From Gymnorhina tibicen (taxonomy: Eukaryota > Chordata > Aves > Passeriformes > Artamidae), in contig VXAZ01001670.1 of the NCBI GenBank assembly GCA_013399875.1, positions 2,296,808-2,360,807 of the forward strand: a stretch of 64,000 nt of DNA, read 5' to 3'. Of the stretch, positions 11,242-22,749 are shown in pieces. The notes under the pieces are model-generated. The model worked only from the letters and a program-made list of their open reading frames with translations. It was not told the DNA's origin and did no database searches. Position 1 is the first letter of the stretch. Every line of letters begins with the position of its first letter. Made by a program: the position numbers and the translations under genes.

Positions 11242-14200
11242 CGGTGGACAAGGCTGTACTGCCACACTTCCCTCCCGCCTCAGCACCCGGAAGGAGTTTC
11301 TGAAGACTTTGGCTGTCAGGTTGCATGTTGCCAACTGGAAAATCTTGGGCTGTCAGTTTTGTCCAGCTGTGTGGGTGTGGTGGGATGTACTGTCTCTCAG
11401 AGATCCAGTCCTTACCAGAATAGGTGTACATTGGCCAGAGGGAGAGACCTTCTCTGTGCGTCTTTGCCAAACATTCACCAGCATCTTGGTGTGACTCACT
11501 GGCCGTGTCTACTTGTCTCAGAAGAACGCTCCCTCAGATGCCTTCAAAGCCCTGTTTCCCAAGTCCAAGCTTAAACAGCACCTGAAAGTGACAGAAATGG
11601 CAACTGGGAGGTTCTGCACATGTCAAGACCCTCCTAGGAACTTCTCCCTGGGAGCTGGTACAATCTACCTTGGATTGCTCCCATCTGGATGTGCCAGTTC
11701 ACCAACGTGGACATTTGTGTGAGGTGACCAATGCCAGGCTGGCTCAGCATGGACAGCCCAGTGACAAAAGCTGGGTGAAAATGGCAAGGAGGGGGAGGAG
11801 GCTGTCATGGAGGCTCTGGCTATGTGCGTAAGGCAACAATTGGTGAATACCAAACCCAAGAACATAGCTACACAGTGCAATCCAAACACAGTTACAGAGC
11901 TCACCTTCTTTTCCTGGTGTTTTGTACCACTGGGTTCATACTAACCCCTGCTAATAAAGGCCATGCAACTGTAGTGATAGCTTTAGTGGTGGACCTCATG
12001 GTAGCCCTTTTTGAGTAACTGGGTATGCCACTATCAATTAAGAATATTTTAGTACTACCAAATATGATGGAAAAAGGGAAGAAATCTACTGTCACCAGGA
12101 TGGGTGGCTCCACAACCTCACTGAGGATTATCAGTTTGGCAACAGTGAGAAATGCTGAGGGAAGGGAACAAATGACATGCGGAGAACCCAGGAACTTCAA
12201 TGCAGAAGCTCAAGCAAATCAGTCAATTGCAGAGACAGCTCTGCGTCCTTCCCTTACAGAGTGGGTCCTATCCTAGCTTCACATTCCCATGTCATTCCAT
12301 GGGTGTTGCCAAAGAAGCTAGTAACAGTTCAAATTAGTGACTACCGTGGGCCTGGGAAAATGAGTCACCACATGCTCCTATGACAGAGGTTACTCCAACA
12401 CCAGCAATACCGCTGTGTGCTGATCTGAGGCATTTCTTTGGCAGCACTGGGAATGGGTGGAGAAACCAAGCTGCTGAGGGAATCAGGGCAGGAGTGGAGA
12501 GAGACAGAAGAAAAAAAGAAAAAGAAATTTGATGTTTTCACATTTTTGGTGTCATTTGCAGGGTAGATATCCAGTCTGCATTCTTTTACAGACCACGGCA
12601 GTAAATACTTTTTCTCTACAGTCAAAGCTCTTGCTTTTGGCCCAAAATCAGGACTCTTGCCAGAAGCTGTGGGACAGACAGGGTCAGTTTATTTCTGGGT
12701 ATTGGTCCACAAGCATCAGGTGGTGTTTCCCTAATATGCTCTGTTTCCCAAGTGTCTTTGAGGGTACAGTGAAACTCAGGCCCACATTTATGTAATCTGC
12801 TGTCAGCATCTTTGGTATCCATTTAATGTGGACTTTAAGGATTCCCTATAGTCCCAATGATTAGGGATGACCTGTATTTCAACATCCTATGACAGGCCTG
12901 TGCCTAATTTCCAGGGTCCCTCATACACTACACAGGGATGTCTGAAAGAACTTTCTAGCTATGATCATGAAGTAATACAGAAAGTGGGGCTGGCTTGTCT
13001 GTCAAAGTTGTATTTTAATTTTGCAGTGAGTCAGTCTAGTCCCATTAAATGTGGTCTGGATTTTAGATTTTATTGTTTTCCCACAGCACCTCTACATTAG
13101 GCCAAAAGACTTCACTTGCACCCAGCAAAAGAAAGATGTTTTCACACTATACAGAAACAAATGGGTTTTGTATTTTAAAACACGTATCTTTTCTTCAGAC
13201 TCACTGAATCAGATCTTCTCCGGTCTAACATTACTCCGCTGTACTGGAAGGCCAGTAGGGTCTACCAAATCCTCCTCCAGCCTTTTTGCCCCAGTAGATG
13301 CTCTGGACCTTCTGGGACTGGTGCCTGCCTTCACACATGTGACAGTGGATGGACAAAGTCTGCATGGTGGAGACGGAGTGACCTGAAGTGAGGGGAGCCA
13401 GAAGGTTTGTGGAACCTGGTGTGTATGAACCCTCCTTCCAGTATTGTGTGCTGAGCACTGAATAGCAACCGAGATCCTACCTCAGTGAGGATTCATGGGG
13501 ACTCCATCACTGCTAGCAGTTGGCTGAGCAATTACCATTTGCAGGATACAGTGTTGGGACTTGTGACAAGGTGCCACTCCTGCTGATATGGCCAAGTCAA
13601 ACTCCTGATTGCTGTGAAGAGTACACTAAATATAGGTGTGAGGCAACATAAAACAAATGTGATTATTACTGTGACAGGCGAGAGACAAGGTGTCACAGAT
13701 GCAGAGCTCCTCCAGAAAGAAATTAATAAAATGAAATCAGCTTTACTTGGATTCTTCCATGGAAAGGACAGCAAGAAGGCTGTTAATGCTGTAACTTGAA
13801 AGCAAGAACTAAATAAAAAGAGAAACAGAGGGTAAGCAAGGCAGGAACTAAAGAATCACTAAATAAATTACAGGACTCCCCTTATTCACACAACAGAAAG
13901 TCTGGTCATGAAGCTACTCCTCTCTTATCTAGCATGTTTTATTTTATAATTTTACTTTATTTGCCAATTGATCAAGGACTTCTGTAGGACTGGAATGATC
14001 TGGGTTCTTACTGGAGTGCCTGTCTACCTGCTGTTGCTGGTGTAAAAACAGTGGCCTCAGAGACACCCAGAGGGGCACTTTGCAGTATACCAGCCAGCCA
14101 CAGGGACCTGACTAAATCCCCGGAGGATGCTTCGATGTTCAGAAAAGAAGTACATTTGCCATGGCAGCAGAGAGCAGGCAGTGGTACCAGTGATGCTGGC

Positions 14201-14820
14201 GAAGGCTGGAGCATTGTGAATGCTAATGTGGTTGAGCAGGAACTGAGTGCTAGCTTGCCCTCAGCAAGAACAAGCGGTGTTTCAAAATCTATAGGCCTCA
14301 AAGCAACCCAGCACAGCCAAGTGTGGGGATCACCCACGAGGACAGGTAAAGCCTCAAGGAAGCTGGAATTATGTCTTTTGCAGTTATAATGATTGCAGGT
14401 TTTGCTTCCTGAAAGTCCTCTATGGCCTCTCTTGTTCGTTCCTCTCTTGTTGACCTTGTGTCTTGTTATTATCTGCCTGTTTGTTGCAGTGAGATCAACT
14501 GGTACAAAGAAGAGCAGCAGGTCTTATATAGAGCTGCGGGGCATGTCACAAGTCTGCATGAAGTGGGCAGGCAGGGGTTGCCAGAAGGGCTTGTTGAGTG
14601 CATTGACATTCCTTATTTGAGGGGAAGGGGAAGGTGCTCTGGGTGTTTCAGCCAGGAGCACACTTGTTGGCTGGCATCCGTAGGTTGGGCTGGGCCAGAT
14701 GGCTTTTTTTTAAACATGGAGCTATTTTACATATGGGATCCATCAATGTGTAGCTTTAGAAAGCAACCAAGAGGACAGCATTTTCTGAGTCTCGTGCAAC
14801 TGCAGCTAGATCCCTGCCCC
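11242..14820. other. Intergenic, no gene recognised
   Basis: Many overlapping open frames of 60-145 codons occur on both strands (for example 11137-11574 and 14051-14389). None has a recognisable domain, a consistent splice pattern or homology I can name. I see no clear transposon in this stretch. Confidence 0.4.
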
Positions 14821-14824
14821 AGGC

Positions 14825-14895
14825 TGTACTTAACCTCTCCCTGCCCTCCAAACCAGCCTGCAGCTGGTCTGGAGAGCAGGGAGAGGTTAAGCACA
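14825..14895 (-). ncRNA. Near-perfect 71-bp hairpin, candidate pre-microRNA
   Basis: Left arm 14825-14857 and right arm 14863-14895 are inverted repeats. From c29/g91 to c57/g63 (last two digits of the 148xx coordinates) 27 of 29 pairs are Watson-Crick. The exceptions are 14845-14875 and 14851-14869. Outside, 14828-14892 is imperfect and three more pairs follow (14825-14827 with 14893-14895). At the tip 14858-14862 is imperfect over a 3-base turn. Every imperfect pair is A-C on plus, which becomes G-U in minus-strand RNA, so that transcript folds into an unbroken stem of about 34 pairs. Size and shape suit a pre-microRNA. I do not recognise either arm as a named microRNA. It could instead be a small palindromic element or recent inverted duplication, so transcription is unproven. 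The strand assignment is inferred from the wobble pattern only. Confidence 0.45.
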
Positions 14896-14899
14896 TAGG

Positions 14900-15265
14900 G
14901 AGATAGGGCTCACCTCCCTTATCTCCATGTACTTGTTCATTTCTCTACCACGGCTTTTTTTCAGCCCGGAGTATTTGTATTTAGCGACTCCTTGCCTCTC
15001 GTTGCTCAAAACCCAAGTAGAACTGCTGCAAGCCCCTGCCCCTGGAGGAGATCCTGCTCACTGTCTTTCCTGGCTTTTGCCTGCTGGATGCTGTGGCTTT
15101 CCACAGCCATTCCCAGAAATGCACCCAGGCACCTCCTTCTCCTACCTCATACTGTGGCTAGGGGAGCCTGGGGTGCTGACATTGCCAAGCCTTTCGGAGG
15201 GTTGAGAGCACTTTGTGGTAACGAAGAACGCAGCAGCGTGGATCTGTGGGGAGGGGGAGGGGAGC
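14900..15265. other. Intergenic, no gene recognised
   Basis: Short GC-richer intergenic segment between the hairpin and element B. The overlapping frames of about 90 codons are not recognisable. Confidence 0.4.
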
Positions 15266-15269
15266 AGTC

Positions 15270-15665
15270 CTGACAATCCCCTTCGAATTATAAACATATC
15301 CTCTTTAAATACATTTCTAAGGATAACATTTGTATTACTGCGTCCTGTGGCTGCTGATAGGGCCCTGCTTATCGCCTCGGTCTCTCCTCCTTTCTCTGGG
15401 CCCTGCTGGGAAAGGTCCCTATCTGGAGCCGAGCTGGCAATCCTCCGCCAAGCAATTGTTTCAGTCCAGGGGAAAAATTAATTTCTGCCTATCGTTAATT
15501 GAGAGAATTGTGTGGAGAACTGGAAGGGGGGTCGATGGGGGGAGTGGGGGATGGAGTGGGGAAGAGAGAGATCGTGTTATTAACAGTGTCCCTTTCATAA
15601 CCAAATACCCTGATTTCCATCAGTGAGATGAGAGGCTCATTACAGCAAGAAGGTGATTAGAGAAC
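15270..15665. promoter_or_regulatory. Candidate conserved non-coding element B
   Basis: A compact block with CTTATC (GATA-factor type, 15368-15373), a CAATTG E-box-like core near 15453, and paired TTAATT sites near 15477-15500 ('AAAATTAATTTC' and 'CGTTAATTGAG'). Isolated CpGs are retained. It has no repeat or coding character. A purine-rich GGGG/GAGA run follows at about 15526-15570. Confidence 0.45.
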
Positions 15666-15669
15666 TTGG

Positions 15670-18600
15670 AGGAGCTATCAGGCTAAGCAGGAGAGTGGCA
15701 GGGAATTCGGGAGGGACTCCCAGCAGAAGGGCAGCTGCACCAACCAACCATCCCCTCTCACCCTCCCTGCCATCTCCTCCACCCCTCTTCTCCATGTCAG
15801 CCCCAGTGACCCCGTACTCACATCTGAGGAAAAAGCAATGAAGAAGCTCCACAGATCAGCAGTTTTAGTGGCTGAAGAGATGCTTTATGTGGTGGCAGAG
15901 CCTGCACACTCCAAACAAAAGCCCAGTGGAGCTGTTCAGCTCCTAAAGGCCCAGCTGACAGCTCATCTTAAATGCCTTTCCCTGATGGCCAAAGAACTTG
16001 CTCAAGTGTTGGCCTCCCTCTCAGCTACATAAGGAGATCATGCATGGCTATTCAGAGTCTCTCTCATTAGCTGATCCCTCAACAGGTGGCTAAAAACTAG
16101 GACCTCAGACCAAATCACTCACAGAAATTATGTACAAGGGGAGGAAAACTACCCCAGACTGTACTGTGATCCAGCTATTGCACCACTCTTTCTGCGTGTG
16201 TCTCCTGAGATATTTCCTCCATTTTAGACGTATCACTGCTGTGATACAGCCCACCAGCCCCCAAGCCATCTCATGTACCATGTTTATGTCTTCATGAATT
16301 TGCTGTCCTTCAGCTCACAATCACTCCCCTGACAAATAGCTACAGAATCCCCTTGATTCCTGACATTGCTAGAAATAACTTTCTCCCTCTTTGTGAAGGT
16401 AAGCAGCCTTGAAAATTCATCCAGCCCACATAAACACTAGGGGATGAGACTAGGATAAAAAGTTGAACTCCCACCTTGCATGTGAATGATTCTACGAGAA
16501 AACCCCATCACTTTCATTTTCATTCCTTTTTGAATATAAAACTTTGGTATCCCAGACAAATTTTGAGTGGACAGGAAGATAATAATGCTTCTGCTAAATT
16601 AGAGTAACATAACCTATCCCATAGTCAATCCCATAGTCAATATTAGTTAATTCTTTAGTTATTATGATTTTTTTGATTGTTAGTCTATTGCCAATAATGT
16701 AACTGAGACTGTCAAAGGTCTGGTTTTGAGATGACAAAGGGGTCTTTGGCATGGTCCATACTGGAGAGAAAAGCTGCAACAGAGAATTCGAAGTGTCAAC
16801 AGAGCAGCTGCAGATCGAAAAAAAAGATGGGGTCTGAACTCTCTTCTTCCTTTGACAAAAGCCATTCCTCTAGGTTCAAGATGAGGGGCTGACTGTCCCC
16901 CTCTACAGGCTGCAGGAAACTCAATCCAGCATAAGACTCACAATAAATTGATGTAAAACCAGAAATACTTCTCTCCTAGATCATACAGGAGACTATGAAG
17001 GCAGACAGAAGTGTTCACTGTCACAGTGTATAAAGTTCTGCATGCAGTAGCGCAAATAATCTCTCCCAACTCCCAAACCAGGCAGATCTCCTACCCCTTC
17101 TTAGCTTAATCCCATCTATGCGTGACTATGTGTTGAGTTCTAGTAATCTCCAGCTCCTCAGGGTGATCCAGACAGAAGCAGAAAGAAGCAGACCCTCCAC
17201 ATAAGGCAAGGCCTCCCGTTTAGCATCAAGTTTCATTGCTGACAAATAGAGGACATGTCCAGGAATATATGGTCACACGGAAAGTTAGCTGGAGGGCATG
17301 GTGGTCACCAAGATTCATTCAATCCTTAGCAAGTTCTCTTCATGCACTGATTCCCATGAGAAAATTGTTGGCAATGAGCAAATCACTAACAAACAGCTAA
17401 GAGTAGGCCCAGGACCAGAGTTAGAAATCTTTGAAGCCAGAATCATTTATGAAAGTCTGTATATTTAGCCTTTTTAAACAAAGTGTACATTTCTTGCTGT
17501 TTTCTTGTGCAAATCACCGGTAAAATGGAAATGGAGAAGAATGTTTGTCATAAATAGCTTGTGTGTTGAAATTCTGGGTTACTCATGTTGTCTTCTTTTA
17601 ATGATGCTGAAGGCTTAGCCTAAAATTTCTAGTACCACCAGTCAACTAATTCATACAGAATCTTCCTCTTTATTAAGAGGTAGCTCTGGACTGATTAAAA
17701 CTGAGAATAAGACCAGCACAGGCTTCATGCCAGCCCCTCAGCTAATCTGACCTCTGGCCAGAGGGGTTCTGGAGACAAACTACACCAGTACAATAGGCAG
17801 TCTGACCCAGGGGCTAAGCACTCAGTCCTGGCAGTTGAACACAAATGCCCTCTCACCAAGCCTTAAACAGCTGAGACTCCACTGAGATTGTTATAAATTG
17901 GTAGCCTCCAGCTTTGGATACCCAGTCTGAGCTATCATTCTGCGCTCACATTGCCCAGGTTTCCTTCAAGTGGGTAAGTCTAGGCCTTGCATCTAAAACA
18001 AAAAATGATCAAGTATTTGAAAAACCCTCTGCTACTAGCTGTTTTCTTCCTTAGACAGTACTCTGCCACCAGCTTTGCCAGGCTTCAGCAATGAGGTCTG
18101 AGGAAGAGCTTGTATGGCTGCTTCTCATCCCTCCCTCTCTGTCTCCCTGTCTGTCTCTCTCCCTCTGTAGCCCATCAGAAAATAGAGAAGGGGAGAGATT
18201 GCATGGTTAGCCTCCAGCTAAATCCATCCCAATTGAAAGCTGTGCACTGTCAATTCAATGACTAGAGTCAGCTTTAAAGAAGAGAGCATAACTGAATGCC
18301 ACCAAAGCATTTGGAAGTATTTCAGCAAGTAAGAAGAAAGCTCCCTCCCCCACAAAAAGCTAGTCCTCTGAAACCCTTCCTGGTGCTCACACTGCCTGCG
18401 GACTGCTGGGTGATGTAGAGGCCCCAGCAGTGGTTAGGTGAGCCCTTGGGGAGAAGGGGATGAGGGTGGTAGTACTGGAGTTCATAGGGCAACTCCATGC
18501 TCTGATGATCTCTGCTATCCCAGGAAATCCCAGAGCAGGGCAAAGTGGGACAGACCCTATTCTGACATTGGGAACATGCACTTTCCAGCATATTTCTTCC

Positions 18601-18945
18601 AGTTTGGCGCAGAGAAAGAAGCGAGATTAGCCAAAGTTATGGAGTGAAAGAAAGTAAGACACCCATACAAAGAGGGACAGATAAGCAAGCAGAGAGTGGG
18701 AGAGAATTTCAGGAAGAAGAGTTTGAAAAACAGATAAGTGATTACAAAGGGAGAAGAGTAAGGGTGAATTAGATGGAGAGAGATGGAGACATGGACTGTG
18801 TTTGGAGGAAAGAGCATAACGGGAGAAAGGAGGGGGCAAAGTCTGAGGCACTCAGTGAGTTCAGAACAATCTCTATTCTCTACAGCACTTTCTGTTTAAA
18901 AAAATAAAAAAGGAATGATGGAGAAGGGGAGAGAGTCAGACAAGT
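15670..18945. other. Intergenic, minor repeats only
   Basis: No gene recognised. A 12-bp tandem duplication ATCCCATAGTCA occupies 16616-16639. A pyrimidine-rich CTCT/CCCT tract lies at about 18127-18170. The purine-rich stretch 18600-18940 gives a few long but featureless frames on the complementary strand. Confidence 0.45.
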
Positions 18946-18949
18946 TTAA

Positions 18950-19280
18950 TGATGTGTGTTCAAAGCTCAGATTGGAAAAATGACAGAGAAAAGCAGCCTG
19001 TTTCGGCTCTAATAAATTGTTCTTTGCTGTAAGAGACGCCTGTCGCAGCATTAATACAGGGCCCTAATACACGGGTCAGGGTTAAGTAATTTTCTCCGGC
19101 AACTTAAGCGAATAATGAAGCTGGCAGCGGCTAGTGGCGCAGTGGGAGAGATGGCCCGGGCCGCCGGCACTTTGTCTTCATTTATTATGCCAGCTCTCAT
19201 GATTTGGGTACTGGCTGCAGCGACGGGAAGCCTCCGCCGAGGAGATATCGCTTCATTTCGGCAAGGTAATGAAAGCTGGG
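18950..19280. promoter_or_regulatory. Candidate conserved non-coding element C
   Basis: This is one of the clearest candidates: about 330 bp with CpGs scattered among AT-rich cores. Visible are ATTGTTCTTTG (SOX-type, 19016-19026), GCATTAATAC near 19050, TAAGTAATTTTC near 19085, and GCGAATAATGAAG near 19108. It ends in a CpG-rich GCCGCCGGCACTTTGTC block and GAGATATCGC. The abrupt edges against purine-rich flanks suggest selection on the block. There is no open reading frame of interest. Confidence 0.5.
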
Positions 19281-19284
19281 ATGG

Positions 19285-20925
19285 GGGGAGGATAAACCAA
19301 TTTGCTGGCTGACATGGGAAGGAGTGATTTGCAGACATGGGTAGAGGAGGGGGGTGACCAAGTAAGAGGAAGCACAAGGCTAAACCAAGGGGGGTGCTCA
19401 AGGCCCTTCCTTAGATAATGGCACCATGTGTTTGTGGGGAGGGCAATGGAGCAGGACCAAGCAGGAGGGGATAGTGGAGCTGGAATGCAGCAAAAGTCAG
19501 GACCTGAGAGTGTGGGGAGTAGGGAAGAGCCACGAGAAGGAACACTAGGTGCAGAAGAGACTGATGGAAAAGGAAGGAGCAGGCACAGGTCCGAGGGCTG
19601 ATGGAAGTGGTTGGTGAAGTAAAGTAGAAGTTCATGTAATGGTGGGATGGTGGAAGAAAAGCACAGAGCAGACATATGGGGGGAGGCAGGAGCAAGAAGC
19701 AGAGTGAAAGGGAGAGCAAGAAATGGTGTCCTGTCACTGTGGAAAAGGGAAACCCTCACAAGCAACTTGTCTAAGGCGTAGATACTCAGGAAATGCAGTA
19801 CTGGAGCTCACTGAAGTCTCTCCCCACTGAGCCCATCAGTCTTCTCATGAGGAAAAAACTCCAGGTGAAGTTTAAGGCAACCCTGCAGCCACATCTGTCC
19901 AAGAAGAGAGAAATTTGCTCTCTTGCACTCCATCCCCACCACATGGGCATAGGAAATCCATCTCCAAGTGTACCTCCTCAAAGCAGATAAGCAACAGTTT
20001 TGTGGCTTAACTCCCCAAACGTGTCACTCTGACCAACCTGAGCATACTGTTTGCATGCTCACAGTTCCCTCTGATCACCCCTGCACTGCCATCCTCACTT
20101 CTCACCCTGAGAGGATATATGCCTAGCAGCTAGGATGGCATCTTAGTCCCTGCTTTAAAATACACAGATCACTCAGGGAACATCCTTAAGTCCTTCAACA
20201 TCCATGCTCCCCACTCCCAAAACATTGAAGGGAAAGGAGGCATCAGAGCTCTGGCAGAGTCAAATCTGGAACTCTTAGACTTTCCTTCCCTCCCCCTCTT
20301 CTCGATGTGGGTTAAGGATTTCCAATAAGGACCAAGTGTTGAAGGCTTAACACTGCAGTCTCTGGAGAAGCAGGCCAATTTCACACTAATCTTCCCCATG
20401 AAGGGAGAGAGCATCGGAAGCAAGAATTACATCAAAGAGAAGTTAATGCTGAGAAGCAGACGACAAAAAGGAGCTGCTTTCAGTTTCAAATGAATACACA
20501 CAGCTGGATTAAGAGATCAGGCAGCTCAAAGCCTGTATCACAAGCTTTGGTACCCAGGATTTAGCCAGCAGGGAAGAGTTCTGATCTGGGCACTCTTTTG
20601 AAAGGAGAGGAGAGTCTTTATGGAGCACTGCAGGTATTTGAGAAGAGCTGGGAAGAAGACAGGAAGGCTGATCTCTTGTTCTGGCCTCCACTGACCTCTT
20701 CTAATAGTTATCATGTCAGACTCAGGTAATGAGGTTTGCACAGCCTACATAGCTCCTGAAGTATTTTAGTTAGTGAACAGTTACCCCATCATCTCCCCCT
20801 GCCCTGCAAAGCCCTCCTTCCCTCTTTGGTCTGGGGCATTTCAGGTTTGCATGGGGAATCACCCTCCAGGTGCTGAAACGCAAGCAGTCCTTTCCCGCAT
20901 AGCAAGAGGTGTGTTCAGCTTCAAA
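19285..20925. other. Intergenic, no gene recognised
   Basis: The purine-rich plus strand leaves a 170-codon open frame on the minus strand (19253-19765), rich in Ser, Leu, Pro and Phe. This is the expected artefact of composition. Confidence 0.45.
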
Positions 20926-20929
20926 TTCA

Positions 20930-21245
20930 ACTCACAAAGGCAGCTGAGCTCCTTGTAATATAAAACACACCCTCCAGAGGACAGGAAAGCAGAGGGTGAT
21001 TGCAGTAATGTGTCTGTTGTCCCATTTTAAGTGGTGCCAAAGTGAGTCCCAGCACGCTCCCCCTGCGGGAGCCTGACAGGTGTAAATCCTGCGATGAATG
21101 AAGGCACCGAGCCCTATAAAGCTGGTGTCTCTCCACGCATCTCCGCTCTGATTGACTTGTCGGCTCTCTAAGGCTGACTCTATCAGCTCCTTGCTGCCTC
21201 CAATTCCAGGCGTGATTTAGTTTGGAGATGAGAGGTGACAGTTAA
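20930..21245. promoter_or_regulatory. Candidate conserved non-coding element D
   Basis: About 300 bp with an AGGTGT T-box-type core at 21078-21083, embedded in GACAGGTGTAAATCC. It also has a CCCTATAAAGC TATA-like string near 21112, CCTGCGGGAGCC and a GGCGTGATTTAG block. CpGs are retained relative to the flanks. There are no splice-site pairs or frames to suggest an exon. Confidence 0.45.
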
Positions 21246-21249
21246 CATT

Positions 21250-22385
21250 GGTACTCGTCAGTGTAGATCAGACACAGTCACGCTGTCTTCTCCTGGCTCA
21301 CTTCCTCACCTCCTCCCCCATGCTTCCCACCCCTCCGGTGTCTCTCACTCCTATTTGTTGCTCTCATTCTCGCTGCCTATCATCATCTAGTCCCTGTGTT
21401 AACCACCATATCCTTTTGCCTCCCACCACTATTGCCACAGCTCACCATCAGTAAATTTTCCCTTTCACTTGTCTTTTCTGCTCTAGAATAAGAGACTCCT
21501 AATGTCTTCTTCAAGGAAACATCTTCTGTGCAAAGACTAGGAACAGCTGTTTTGGCATGTCCTTTTCAGTCCCCTGTAAACCTAAGTGAGCAATATACAG
21601 CAAATACTCTATTTGCAAAATTTAGCCCATTTCTCCACTGACAGCTTGTTTGTTGCAGTTGAATTCTCTCAAGTGTATTCGCTGCTTGAAATTCACCAAA
21701 TGTTTTTGAGGAATGAATCTAGGTTTCAAGACTAAAGAAAAAAGGGATTTTGCACTTAGTGTGCAAGATTACAACTGATTTGTTTGGTGTGGAAGAGGTC
21801 TTTCTAGTCCATATGCTGTAATAACCTAGATCAGCCCTACAACCTAGGTTTCCAACACAAATACTCAGATTTCACATCTGGAACTCCTCCTTGATTTAAA
21901 ATTTTCAGTTCATCAAACATTTCCTGCCAGTGTCACTACCTAGAACTCTTTTAGAAAAGGAACACAAGGAATCCCACTTTTTATTAAAGAGCTGCAAAAG
22001 ATCTTGGATGTATTCACACAGGTTCTTTTAATCCAAGTAACTTTCTACTCTATCACTCCTGGTTTCTCATTTTCCAAGCCCATTCAGTTTCAGTCCCTGG
22101 TACTTTAAGTGACAAGATTTCTTTAAGCCATACTAAAAAAGGCATCTGTTCCAGCATCACCAAATAGAAGGTGACTCAGTGGACACCATACTGCTTATGT
22201 TCATCCTTTTCAGTTCCCAGCTCCCACCCTTCTAATTTTCAATATCTTCTGAGCTGATTTCCAGCAAAGTACAATGTTTTCCTCTAATCCTTGTGCTCTC
22301 CTTAGTGTTACTAAGGTCTGTGTTGGACTTCTTGGCCCTTCCTTGTTCCTCACTGGACACTGAAGTTCAAGGAGAAAAGCAGACA
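21250..22385. other. Intergenic, no gene recognised
   Basis: AT-rich. Some parts (21830-21960) have the worn look of old interspersed repeats, but I cannot assign a family. Confidence 0.35.
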
Positions 22386-22389
22386 ATCC

Positions 22390-22745
22390 AAAAGGCCACA
22401 GGGAAGTTAAGAAAGAATGATCAGAGATCTAGAAAACCTGGCCTGCAGAAAATAGGCTGTAGCCAGGTTTGTTTAGTCTAGAGAAAAAGAATACTGGAGA
22501 AGATATGATGGCAATCTTCTAATCCATAGCAGGCTGCTTTAAAGAGGCAGGGTCTTTGGAAAGTAGAAGAAATTGTAGCGTTAAACTGCATCAAGGGAGA
22601 TTTAGAGAGGTCAAAGATCTTTTTATTTGTATACGTAGTAAAGTCTAGAAATAATTTTTTTAGAAAGTCTGTATAATTTTTCTTAAAGATCAAGTTAGGG
22701 AAGCATTTGGAAAGAATCATGTAAGTATATTTTGGCTGGTTTCGA
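22390..22745 (+). mobile_element. Ancient CR1-type LINE fragment (near the 3' end)
   Basis: The sequence runs through the familiar order of the terminal part of CR1. First comes 'TCTAGAGAAAAAGAATACTGGAGAAGATATGATGGCAATCTT', then an AAAGAGGCAGGGTCTTTGG-like block. An AGATTTAGAGAGGTCA block follows, corresponding to 'GGTTTAGATTGGATATTAGGAAAAATTTCTT', and then a 'GGAAGCATTTGGA' remnant of 'GGAACAGG'. It is strongly diverged and lacks the terminal 8-bp repeats. It is on the plus strand, opposite to the other two CR1 pieces. Confidence 0.75.
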
Positions 22746-22749
22746 TGAA

